Assembly: GCA_963995525.1 (NCBI GenBank) | Contig: OZ023207.1 | Coordinates: forward strand, 548,501 to 612,500 | DNA from: Escarpia spicata | Taxonomy: Eukaryota; Annelida; Polychaeta; Sabellida; Siboglinidae | Length of the DNA stretch: 64,000 nt | Direction of reading: 5' to 3' | Shown here: positions 32,745-43,654 of the stretch, in pieces | Numbering within the stretch: position 1 is the stretch's first letter | Layout of the letters: each line of letters starts with the position of its first letter | The notes under the pieces: model-generated | What the model was told of the DNA's origin: nothing | Seen by the model: only the letters and a program-made list of their open reading frames with translations | Database searches by the model: none | Program-made: the position numbers and the translations under genes

Positions 32745-35255
32745 ATATAAAGGTAGCCATTCTGATAATACATTTACATGATCTAAAAGTAGCCATTCTG
32801 ATAATACCTTTACATGATCTAAAAGTAGTCATTCTGATCATACCTTTACATGATCTAAAAGTAGTCATTCTGATCATACCTTTACATGATCTAAAAGTAG
32901 CCATTCTGATAATACATTTACATGATCTAAAAGTAGTCATTCTGATAATACCTTTACATGATCTAAAAGTAGCCATTCTGATAATACCTTTACATGATCT
33001 AAAAGTAGTCATTCTGATAATACCTTTACATGATCTAAAAGTAGCCATTCTGATAATACCTTTACAGGATCTAAAAGTAGCCATTCTGATAATACCTTTA
33101 CATGATCTAAAAGTAGCCATTCTGATAATACATTTACATGATCTAAAAGTAGTCATTCTGATAATACCTTTACATGATCTAAAAGTAGTCATTCTGATCA
33201 TACCTTTACATGATCTAAAAGTAGCCATTCTGATAATACCTTTACATGATCTAAAAGTAGTCATTCTGATCATACCTTTACATGATCTAAAAGTAGTAAT
33301 TCTGATAATACATTTACATGATCTAAAAGTAGCCATTCTGATAATACCTTTACATGATCTAAAAGTAGTCATTCTGATCATACCTTTACATGATCTAAAA
33401 GTAGTCATTCTGATCATACCTTTACATGATCTAAAAGTAGCCATTCTGATAATACCTTTACATGATCTAAAAGTAGTCATTCTGATCATACCTTTACATG
33501 ATCTAAAAGTAGTCATTCTGATCATACCTTTACATGATCTAAAAGTAGTCATTCTGATCATACCTTTACATGATCTAAAAGTAGTAATTCTGATAATACA
33601 TTTACATGATCTAAAAGTAGCCATTCTGATCATACCTTTACATGATCTAAAAGTAGTCATTCTGATCATACCTTTACATGATCTAAAAGTAGTAATTCTG
33701 ATAATACATTTACATGATCTAAAAGTAGCCATTCTGATAATACCTTTACATGATCTAAAAGTAGTCATTCTGATCATACCTTTACATGATCTAAAAGTAG
33801 TCATTCTGATCATACCTTTACATGATCTAAAAGTAGCCATTCTGATAATACCTTTACATGATCTAAAAGTAGCCATTCTGATAATACCTTTACATGATCT
33901 AAAAGTAGTCATTCTGATCATACCTTTACATGATCTAAAAGTAGCCATTCTGATAATACCTTTACATGATCTAAAAGTAGTCATTCTGATCATACATTTA
34001 CATGATCTAAAAGTAGCCATTCTGATAATACCTTTACATGATCTAAAAGTAATCATTCTGGTAATACATTTACATGATCTAAAAGTAGCCATTCTGATAA
34101 TACCTTTACATGATCTAAAAGTAGTCATTCTGATAATACCTTTACATGATCTAAAAGTAGTCATTCTGATAATACCTTTACATGATCTAAAAGTAGTCAT
34201 TCTGATCATACCTTTACATGATCTAAAAGTAGCCATTCTGATCATACCTTTACATGATCTAAAAGTAGCCATTCTGATAATACCTTTACATGATCTAAAA
34301 GTAGCCATTCTGATAATACCTTTACATGATCTAAAAGTAGCCATTCTGATAATACCTTTACATGATCTAAAAGTAGCCATTCTGATAATACCTTTACATG
34401 ATCTAAAAGTAGCCATTCTGATAATACCTTTACATGATCTAAAAGTAGCCATTCTGATAATACCTTTACATGATCTAAAAGTAGCCATTCTGATAATACC
34501 TTTACATGATCTAAAAGTAGCCATTCTGATAATACCTTTACATGATCTAAAAGTAGCCATTCTGATAATACCTTTACATGATCTAAAAGTAGCCATTCTG
34601 ATAATACCTTTGCATGATCTAAAAGTAGCCATTCTGATAATACCTTTGCATGATCTAAAAGTAGCCATTCTGATAATACCTTTGCATGATCTAAAAGTAG
34701 CCATTCTGATAATACCTTTGCATGATCTAAAAGTAGCCATTCTGATAATACCTTTGCATGATCTAAAAGTAGCCATTCTGATAATACCTTTACATGATCT
34801 AAAAGTAGCCATTCTGATAATACCTTTACATGATCTAAAAGTAGCCATTCTGATAATACCTTTGCATGATCTAAAAGTAGCCATTCTGATAATACCTTTG
34901 CATGATCTAAAAGTAGCCATTCTGATAATACCTTTGCATGATCTAAAAGTAGCCATTCTGATAATACCTTTGCATGATCTAAAAGTAGCCATTCTGATAA
35001 TACCTTTGCATGATCTAAAAGTAGCCATTCTGATAATACCTTTGCATGATCTAAAAGTAGCCATTCTGATAATACCTTTGCATGATCTAAAAGTAGCCAT
35101 TCTGATAATACCTTTGCATGATCTAAAAGTAGCCATTCTGATAATACCTTTGCATGATCTAAAAGTAGCCATTCTGATAATACCTTTGCATGATCTAAAA
35201 GTAGCCATTCTGATAATACCTTTGCATGATCTAAAAGTAGCCATTCTGATAATAC
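32745..35255. repeat. 36-bp satellite array, ~69 copies
   Basis: The unit is GTAGCCATTCTGATAATACC plus TTTACATGATCTAAAA. Variants are regional. On the left (to about 34,230) units mix GTAGTCATT, GATCATACC and ACATTTACATG. From 34,230 to 34,600 they are uniform. On the right (34,610-35,230) TTTGCATG predominates. The period divisible by three leaves the minus strand open for 864 codons of a 12-residue repeat, which is not credible as a gene. Confidence 0.96.
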
Positions 35256-35640
35256 CTTTACCTTTACAATATGAATTTTTCTATTTCGTCCTTTTCCGCC
35301 AAAGCTACTCTGAGGTGCTTTCAAAGTTCATTAAAACAAGTCTCATAAACTGGTGTATTTATAGAATAAATGCAACATTAAAACTATCTGTCTGAGATAC
35401 CTTATTGTGTAGACGTTTAGACAACATATCAAATTACAAACAGTTAATTTGAAATGTTGATTATCAGTGACTAAGTATGAAGAAAATTCTGAAGTCACTA
35501 GCCTTTGTATCTTGTTCCTCTTTATTTGTCATGTGTATGTATCATGTGTATCATGTGTATGTATCATGTGTATGTATCATGTGTATCATGTGTATGTATC
35601 ATGTGTATGCATCATGTGTATGCATCATGTGTACATATCC
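35256..35640. other. unique stretch ending in ATCATGTGTATGT repeats
   Basis: Non-coding; from about 35,528 to 35,635 short ATCATGTGTATG repeats appear. Confidence 0.7.
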
Positions 35641-35650
35641 ATGTTTATGT

Positions 35651-35719
35651 ATTCTCTTTACCAAAACATTTCTTGTATAAAATATATATATATACCAGAA
35701 ATGTTTTGGTAAAGAGAAT
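35651..35719. repeat. perfect 23-bp inverted repeat
   Basis: The arms 35,651-35,673 (starting ATTCTCTTTACC) and 35,697-35,719 (ending GGTAAAGAGAAT) are exact reverse complements around a 23-nt AT-rich loop. It could be a MITE-like fold-back or a precursor-like hairpin; there is no evidence of expression. Confidence 0.85.
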
Positions 35720-35726
35720 AGTGTAT

Positions 35727-35814
<88 letters not shown>

Positions 35815-35828
35815 CATATATATACAAT

Positions 35829-35865
<37 letters not shown>

Positions 35866-36032
35866 CCGCATTTGTCCGCGTTATTACCCATGGGCGATTA
35901 GGTCGTGATATTCTATAAGTGGGGGGGTGGGAATGGGCGGTTGTATTGTTATAGAAATAAGTTGGGACTGTCCCACAATTACCTTAAAGTGAGGTTCACC
36001 TGAATATGTCTGTGTATGTATATATATATATA

Positions 36033-36075
<43 letters not shown>
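35720..36075. repeat. AT-rich simple repeats with short unique core
   Basis: TATACATATAAATA repeats (about 35,730-35,865) and (TA)n/(TG)n (about 36,015-36,078) flank a short unique stretch around 35,870-36,000. Confidence 0.92.
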
Positions 36076-36084
<9 letters not shown>

Positions 36085-36534
36085 ATACTCCTAACAACAG
36101 CATGCACAGACCAGCTGTGGGCATATAACACCGCTTTAGGCAGACCACAGATTTTAAGCAGACCAAAGTCGGTCTGCTTGAAGTTTTGACCCCTGGTTGT
36201 GGGGATAATACATTTTATTTAAAAATGTGAATTGTGTACGTAGTATAACCAAAAATAGGTTCAATTATTTTCATAAAAAAATGTGTTTCCCGATTTTGAG
36301 AGCACTGTTTCCAGAGGTTGTGTGGCTATCTCTCATAATGGAGCGGTCTGTGTATGCTGCCTTTAGGGATACAACGTAATTGGCTACCTGCCACTGTAGT
36401 CGAGCACAAAATGTATTAAAGCAACATGATTGGCTGCCTGCTTCAGCAGTCGAGCACCAAATGCATTAGATTGATTGGCCATGTGCCTCATGAGCTGTTG
36501 GCTGACACTGACAGTGGAAGTCTCCTGTTGACTT

Positions 36535-36735
36535 CACATGGCTGAGTCATGTCTTATCTATAGCAATTACATGCAGTAGCTAGGCCATGTCTTACCTATA
36601 GCAATTATATGCAGTATATGGACCATGTCTTATCTGTAGCAGTTACATGCAGTAGCTGGGCCATGTCTTATCTATAGCAGTTACATGCAGTAGCTGGGCG
36701 GTGTCTTATCTATAGCAGTTACATGCAGTAGCTGA
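36535..36735. repeat. ~38-bp repeat, 5 copies
   Basis: The unit is CATGTCTTATCTATAGCAG plus TTACATGCAGTAGCTGG. The stretch 36,080-36,530 before it is unique and holds nothing recognised. Confidence 0.88.
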
Positions 36736-36794
36736 TGTTAGAACACCCTTCCACCCTTGGTAAACTGGCAGAACCAGAAAAATAACCCCTGGGT

Positions 36795-37640
36795 GGCAGT
36801 GTACTCTAACTGGGGTGTCACTCTCCAGTTGAAATGAGCTCTAGCTGGGAGTGTCACTTTCTCCAGTTGAAGTGTGCACTAGCTGGGGCTGTCACTCTCC
36901 AGTTGAAGTGTGCACTAGCTGGGGCTGTCACTCTCCAGATGAAGTGTGCACTAGCTGGTGCTGTCACTCTCCAGATGAAGTGTGCACTAGCTGGTGCTGT
37001 CACTCTCCAGATGAAGGGTGCACTAGCTGGTGCTGTCACTCTCCAGATGAAGTGTGCACTAGCTGGGGCTGTCACTCTCCAGATGAAGTGTGCACTAGCT
37101 GGGGCTGTCACTCTCCAGTTGAAGTGTGCACTAGCTGGGGCTGTCACTCTCCAGTTGAAGTGTGCACTAGCTGGTGCTGTCACTCTCCAGATGAAGTGTG
37201 CACTAGCTGGGGCTGTCACTCTCCAGTTGAAGTGTGCACTAGCTGGGGCTGTCACTCTCCAGTTGAAGTGTGCACTAGATGGGGCTGTCACTCTCCAGTT
37301 GAAGTGTGCACTAGCTGGTGCTGTCACTCTCCAGATGAAGTGTGCACTAGCTGGGGCTGTCACTCTCCAGTTGAAGTGTGCACTAGCTGGGGCTGTCACT
37401 CTCCAGTTGAAGTGTGCACTAGCTGGTGCTGTCACTCTCCAGATGAAGTGTGCACTAGCTGGGGCTGTCACTCTCCAGTTGAAGTGTGCATTAGCTGGGG
37501 CTGTCACTCTCCAGTTGAAGTGTGCACTAGCTGGGGCTGTCACTCTCCAGTTGAAGTGTGCACTAGCTGGAGCTGTCACTCTCCAGTTGAAGTGTGCTCT
37601 AGCTGGGGCTGTCACTCTCCACTTGAAGTGTGCTCTCTAT
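36795..37640. repeat. 36-bp minisatellite, ~24 copies
   Basis: The unit is GTGCACTAGCTGGGGCTGTC plus ACTCTCCAGTTGAAGT, with CCAGATGAAG and CTGGTGCTG variants. Open frames on both strands reflect the period only. Confidence 0.95.
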
Positions 37641-37754
37641 ATTGGCTTAGCTTGGTGCTGTGTTTTGAGGTTGTCCGTCCATCTCCTCATCCAGCCATCC
37701 GTGTATGTCCACAATTGTCATGGCTTTGTCATTAGTTCAGTTGGCTTCTTTTGA

Positions 37755-38850
37755 CTCAGTTCACAAGGCCATAACTGGTCCTGGGATCAGACCGTGGTTA
37801 TTGCTTGGAAGCAGGCCATAACTGGTCCTGGGATCAGACCATGGTTATTGCTTGGAAGCAGGCCATAACTGTTCCTGGGATCAGACCATGGTTATTGCTT
37901 GGAAGCAGGCCATAACTGTTCCTGGGATCAGACCATGGTTGTTGCTTGGAAGCAGGCCATAACTGGTACTGGGATCAGACCATGGTTGTTGCTTGGAAGC
38001 AGGCCATAACTGGTACTGGGATCAGACCATGGTTGTTGCTTGGAAACAGGCCATAACTGGTACTGGGATCAGACCATGGTTGTTGCTTGGAAGCAGGCCA
38101 TAACTGGTACTGGGATCAAACCATGGTTGTTGCTTGGAAGCAGGCCATAACTGGTACTGGGATCAGACCATGGTTGTTGCTTGGAAGCAGGCCATAACTG
38201 GTACTGGGATCAGACCATGGTTGTTGCTTGGAAGCAGGCCATAACTGGTACTGGGATCAGACCATGGTTATTGCTTTGAAGCAGGCCATAACTGGTCCTG
38301 GGATCAGACCATGTTTATTGCTTGGAAGCAGGCCATAACTGGTCCTGGGATCAGACCATGGTTGTTGCTTGGAAGCAGGCCATAACTGGTACTGAGATCA
38401 GACCATGGTTGTTGCTTGGAAGCAGGCCATAACTGGTACTGGGATCAGACCATGGTTGTTGCTTGGAAGCAGGCCATAACTGGTACTGGGATCAGACCAT
38501 GGTTGTTGCTTGGAAGCAGGCCATAACTGGTACTGGGATCAGACCATGGTTGTTGCTTGGAAGCAGGCCATAACTGGTACTGGGATCAGACCATGGTTGT
38601 TGCTTGGAAGCAGGCCATAACTGGTACTGGGATCAGACCATGGTTGTTGCTTGGAAGCAGGCCATAACTGGTACTGGGATCAGACCATGGTTGTTGCTTG
38701 GAAGCAGGCCATAACTGGTACTGGGATCAGACCATGGTTATTGCTTGGAAGCAGGCCATAACTGGTCCTGGGATCAGACCATGGTTATTGCTTGGAAGCA
38801 GGCCATAACTGGTCCTGGGATCAGACCATGGTTGTTGCTTGGAAGCAGGC
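37755..38850. repeat. 47-bp satellite, ~23 copies
   Basis: The unit is GGAAGCAGGCCATAACTGG plus TACTGGGATCAGACCATGG and TTGTTGCTT. The flanks carry GTCCTGGG and TTATTGC variants while the centre is homogeneous GTACTGGG and TTGTTGC, as expected from unequal exchange. Confidence 0.95.
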
Positions 38851-39195
38851 CACAAATATTCATAGGGCACAGGCTACCAATATTGCTTGGAAACAGTTTA
38901 TGATTATTGCTTATCCAGGCCATACTTATTGCTTGGAGATAGGCCACTATTATTGCTAGAGCACTGACCATAATTATTGCTGGCAGGCAGGCCACAATTA
39001 TTGCTTGGAGGTACGTCACTATTATTGCTAGAGCATAGACCATAAATATTGCTTGGAGGTAGGTCACAATTATTGCTTGGAGGCAGGCCGCCATTATTGC
39101 TTGGAAGCAGGCCACAATTATTGCTTGGAAGTAGGCCACTGTTATTGCTTGAAGGCAGGCCACAAGTATTGCTTGGAGGCAGACCGCCGTTACTG
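38851..39195. repeat. degenerate ~33-bp repeat related to the preceding array
   Basis: ATTATTGCTTGGAGGCAGGCC-type units share TTGCTTGGA.GCAGGCC with the 47-bp array and look like a shortened, diverged branch of it. Confidence 0.85.
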
Positions 39196-39443
39196 CTGGG
39201 AGACTGGCGACAACTGGTTGTTGATGCGACGACTGTGTTCAAGGTGATTGTCTCACACAAGTCTGGTGGTGGTTTATTGGCTGCGCTTCCAGTAATTGCT
39301 TTCACAAACCTCCGCCAGCCAAGTACCTCGCGCCTCACACCTGCTGGCAGCAGGCTGTACTAAAGTGTCGAAGAATAGAAAGAGGCCCTCTCGCAAGAGG
39401 CCCTCTCGCAAGAGGAAGTGATGTCATGAGTTGTGTTGTGCAG

Positions 39444-39539
39444 CCGCCGCCAGTGCGCAGGAAGTCTCGCCGCAGTTACGCACCACCCCTGCTCTACTCT
39501 GACGACGACTTCAACAATGCTACAGCAGCGCCACCTAGT
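39444..39539 (+). CDS. STK24/25/26: GCKIII linker exon E8: basic/Pro exon
   Basis: The exon runs from acceptor TTGTGTTGTGCAG to donor GTAAGT, 32 codons, phase 0 to 0. It encodes PPPVRRKSRRSYAPP followed by LLYSDDDFNNATAAPPS. The RRKS and RRS motifs are possible basophilic-kinase sites. There is no homologue in vertebrate family members. It is supported by consensus splice sites, phase, and GC-rich coding character between AT-rich repeats; no transcript evidence is available. Confidence 0.72.
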
Positions 39540-39599
39540 GTAAGTTGTTTATGTCATGCGCCAGCGACGTGCGAGGGAGGGCAGCCAGCAGGGATCTTT

Positions 39600-40100
39600 A
39601 CATCATCACCCGCTGCAGTGGTCAGGGTCACGTGACGCGTGGTCAGGGTCATGTGCAGGTGGTCAGGGTCACATGACAGATGGTCAGGGTCGTGAAATGT
39701 GATCAGGGTCATATGACAAGGGCCAAGGTAATGTGACAGGTGGTCATAGTCGTGAAACAGGTGGTCAGGGACATGTGACAAGTAGTCATGCTCATGTAAT
39801 GGGAGGTCAGGATCGTGATATGTATGTTCAGGGTCATGTAACAGGTGATCAAGGTCATATTATGTGTGGTCAGTGCCATGTGACAGGTGGTCAAGGTAAT
39901 ATGACAGGTGGTCAGGGACATGTGACAAGTAGTCATGCTCATGTAATAGGAGGTCAGGATCGTGATATGTATGTTCAGGGTCATATAACAGGTGATCAAG
40001 GTCATATTATGTGTGGTCAGTGACAGGTGGTCAGGGTAATATGACAGATGGTCAGGGTCATGTGACAAGTGGTCAGGGTCGTGTTTTGGGTGGTCTGGTC
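39600..40100. repeat. 21-bp minisatellite, ~24 copies
   Basis: The unit is GGTGGTCAGGGTCATGTGAC and variants. A block of about 150 bp (AAGTAGTCATGCTCATGTAA..) is itself duplicated at about 39,779 and 39,929. Confidence 0.92.
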
Positions 40101-41230
40101 ATACATTTAAGGTAGCTGCACCGGGTATCATGTCAGTTGATTTCTTTATTTTTTTCTTCATAGAACATTAGTAGGTGTCAGTATGAACATGTGTACTATT
40201 AAAAAAACAAATTCTTGGAAACTGACGATGTTTCCATAGTGACGATCATGTGTCCGTCAGCCCAGTTCAAACATAAATTTGTTCACCATGAATGCAGATC
40301 ATATAGTCTGCTTATTCTCATGCCACTATGTTGTATGATAATTACATAAATGCATCACGCTGTCAAATCACCAAATACTGGCAGTAGTTTTGTTTATTCT
40401 CCGATAATGCCCGACCTCAGCCGCCATTTGCAATGACACGTGACTGACCCCAGCAGGTGTCAATCAATCTTGTCTACTACAACAAGTTCAACACATGGCC
40501 CTTCGTAACACAATATCATGAGACAACTTGGGGGGAAAACCTTGGGGGGGAAATCTCAGTAATAGAAGTGTCTGTCAAACTGTGTTGAAATAAGCCACAT
40601 GCCAGTAAAAAAGTCACATTTCTAAGCAAAAAACAAGCATCTGGTGACACCCTTATAATTGTAGAAACGTATTACTTAATGTAACTTTTTTATTAAAAAA
40701 AACTACAATACTTTCAAAGCCATAACTTGGCATATGAACTCGACTTGTGTTTACCCAAAATTGCACAGGATGGTTTTATGTTTGGTGAAGGGGTCGTGCC
40801 AAAAATACAGTATGGATTTTTGCTGTCTTTCAACATTGTAGCAAAATGTTTATGAAGCTGTATCAAACTTAATATGCATTTGTTTACAAAAAAAAACCGT
40901 CTGAATGTCAATAACATGTTTGTACTTACAACCATACAAATTGTTCTTTTTGGGAGTTTCTCAAAATGAAATAAAATGCCACTTTAAGGTGATTTTTTTA
41001 CGTATTTTTTAATTGTCTTTAAACACATTTAAATATCTCTAAACAACATAAAAAATCAATTATTTTTGGTCTAGAGTATTGTTTAGTATCTGATGCAAAC
41101 TATGAGAAAAAATGGTTAGCTTATCTTCAAAACTTATATTAGAAATGATTAATTCAAAAGAAGCATATAACAGCTGATGCAGCCACCTTAAGACATATCT
41201 GCAATATGTCCTTATTTGTGTACAAAAGTA
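40101..41230. other. 1.1-kb unique AT-rich intronic stretch
   Basis: The longest non-repetitive intronic segment in the window, with several A/T runs. No exon, RNA gene or mobile element is recognised. Confidence 0.6.
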
Positions 41231-41490
41231 ATTTCTTGTACAAGATTCATTTCTTGTGTACAGGGGTTATTTCTTGTGTACACGGGTCATTTCTTGTGTA
41301 CATGGGTCATTTCTATTTCTTGTGTACAAGGGTTATTTCTTGTGTAAAAGGGTCATTTATTGTGTAAAGGGGTCATTAATAGTATACAAGGGTCATTACT
41401 TGTGTACAAGGATCATTACTAATGTACATGGGTAATTATTTGTGTACAGGATTCATTTCTTGTGTACAGGGGTCATAACTTGTGTTCAAG
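41231..41490. repeat. ~20-bp degenerate minisatellite
   Basis: Diverged units of TTCTTGTGTACAAGGGTCAT. Confidence 0.88.
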
Positions 41491-41499
41491 GGTCCACTG

Positions 41500-42005
41500 T
41501 CTACACAGGACAGTCTGTCCACTTTCTACACAGGACAGTCTGTCCACTGTCTACACAGGACAGTCTGTCCACTGTCTACACAGGACAGTCTGTACACTGT
41601 CTACACAGGGCAGTCTGTCTACACAGGACAGTCTGTCCACTGTCTACACAGGGCAGTCTGTCTACACAGGACAGTCTGTCCACTGACTACACAGGACAGT
41701 CTGTCCACTGTCTACACAGGGCAGTCTGTCTACACAGGACAGTCTGTCCACTGACTACACAGGGCAGTCTGTCTACACAGGACAGTCTGTCCACTGTCTA
41801 CACTGGGCAGTCTGTCTACACAGGACAGTCTGTCCACTGTCTACACAGGGCAGTCTGTTTACACAGGACAGTCTGTCTACTGTCTACACAGGACAGTCTG
41901 TCCACTGTCTACACAGGACAGTCTGTTCACTGTCTACACAGGACAGTCTGTTCACTGTCTGCACAGGACAGTCTGTCCACTGTCTGCACAGGACAGTCTG
42001 TCCTC
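41500..42005. repeat. 25-bp/17-bp mixed minisatellite
   Basis: Long units (ACAGGACAGTCTGTCCACTG plus TCTAC) alternate with short units (ACAGGGCAGTCTGTCTAC). GGACAGTCTGTCC is palindromic in part. Confidence 0.93.
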
Positions 42006-42051
42006 TGTTGGTCTCCTGTGACACCTATGCACTTTCTGTCTCCTCTTTCAG

Positions 42052-42225
42052 CCAGCAAAGAAGCACCCAAATGACAATGGTGCACCCAACCATTTCCGTA
42101 GCAGTGCACTTGGTGCTCACAACTACACTGGTAACCATGACTATGGTGGTAACCATGACTACAGTGGTAACCATAACTACGGTGGTAACCTTGACCACAA
42201 TGGTAGTTCAACAGTCGAGAAAAGA
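42052..42225 (+). CDS. STK24/25/26: GCKIII linker exon E9: GNHDY-repeat exon
   Basis: The exon runs from acceptor CCTCTTTCAG to donor GTAAGC, 58 codons, phase 0 to 0. It encodes PAKKHPNDNGAPNHFRSS, then about four GNHDYG/S hexapeptide units (18-bp coding repeat), ending SSTVEKR. The polypyrimidine tract is good. It is low complexity, hydrophilic, probably disordered, and absent from known relatives. The exon call rests on splice sites, phase and three-base periodicity of the repeat. Confidence 0.75.
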
Positions 42226-42256
42226 GTAAGCTCTAATCTTGTTTCTTTCTAAGTGG

Positions 42257-42349
42257 TGTGACCTGGTGGTGGTGGTGGTGGTGGTGGTGGTGGTGGTGGT
42301 GGTGGTGGTGGTGGTGGTGTTGGTGGTGGTGGTGGTGGTGGCGGGTGGA
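42257..42349. repeat. (GGT)n microsatellite
   Basis: About 30 GGT units beginning 30 nt after the E9 donor, with one GGTGTT interruption and a GGC near the end. Confidence 0.96.
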
Positions 42350-42534
42350 TGTAGTAGTTGCTTGAGCAGGCACTAGGTGTCAGCAGTCTTAGTTTCACGG
42401 AGTCGTACACCACAGATCCCCCTGGTGGCGGTCCAGTTGGACAGGTCAAGTCTGGTGTGTAAAGGTGACAACTGATGGGGTTATTCGAGGGGGTGAACTA
42501 TAGATAAGTAGGGCCGGTCGGCCGGCAGATGGCA

Positions 42535-43500
42535 GATGCAGTCTTGTTGTCTTCTCGTTGTACAGATGCAGTCTCGTAGTACAGCTGCAGTCTTGTTGTA
42601 CAGATGCAATCTCATAATACAGCTGCAGTCTTGTCGTACGGATGCAGTCTTGTAGTACAGCTGCAGTCTTGTCATACAGATGCAGTCTTGTAGTACAGCT
42701 GCTGTCTTGTCGTACGGATGCAGTCTTGTATAGCTGCAGTCTTGTCGTACAGATGCAGTCTTGTCGTACAGATGCAGTCTGTTCGTACAGATGCAGTCCT
42801 GTCATACAGTTGCCGTCTTGTCGTACAGATGCAGTCTTGTAGTACAGCTGCAGTCTTGTCGTACACATGCAGTCTTGTAGTACAGCTGCAGTCTTGTCGT
42901 ACGGATGCAGTCTTGTAGTACAGCTTCAGTCTTGTTGTACGGATGCAGTCTTGTAGTACAGCTGCAGTCTTGTCGTACGGATGCAGTCTTGTAGTACAGC
43001 TGCAGTCTTGTTGTACAGATGCAGTCTCGTAGTACAGCTGCAGTCTTGTTGTACAGATGCAGTCTTGTCATACAGATGCAATCTCATAATACAGCTGCAG
43101 TCTTGTCGTACGGATGCAGTCTTGTAGTACAGCTGCAGTCTTGTCATACAGATGCAGTCTTGTAGTACAGCTGCTGTCTTGTCGTACGGATGCAGTCTTG
43201 TAGTATAGCTGCAGTCTTGTCGTACAGATGCAGTCTTGTCGTACAGATGCAGTCTGTTCGTACAGATGCAGTCCTGTCATACAGTTGCCGTCTTGTCGTA
43301 CAGATGCAGTCTTGTAGTACAGCTGCAGTCTTGTCGTACACATGCAGTCTTGTAGTACAGCTGCAGTCTTGTCGTACGGATGCAGTCTTGTAGTACAGCT
43401 TCAGTCTTGTTGTACGGATGCAGTCTTGTAGTACAGCTGCAGTCTTGTCGTACGGATGCAGTCTTGTAGTACAGCTGCAGTCTTGTTGTACAGCTGCAGT
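42535..43500. repeat. 19/38-bp array with a duplicated ~425-bp block
   Basis: CAGTCTTGTAGTACAGCTG alternates with CAGTCTTGTCGTACAGATG. A block starting CAGATGCAATCTCATAATAC at 42,601 recurs at 43,073 with the same internal irregularities, apart from a small indel, so a long segment was duplicated as a unit. Confidence 0.93.
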
Positions 43501-43654
43501 CTGCCAGTGGTGTGATACTTCAATGGCAGATGTGTGCTTGTTGTAGTCATTAGAAACAGTGCTCTGTTGCTGTCATGGCGTAGGTGGAATTCAAATAGAG
43601 AGTTGACAGTTAAGATACTGAGACACTTCATGTCAACTACCTACATTGGCCTGT

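Noticed and set aside
32650..35244. Minus-strand open frame of 864 codons
   Set aside because: It is a 12-residue repeat produced by a 36-bp satellite; the plus strand is also open in parts, and there are no splice, start or family signals.
42249..42449. Minus-strand proline-rich protein
   Set aside because: It is the antisense of the (GGT)n microsatellite.
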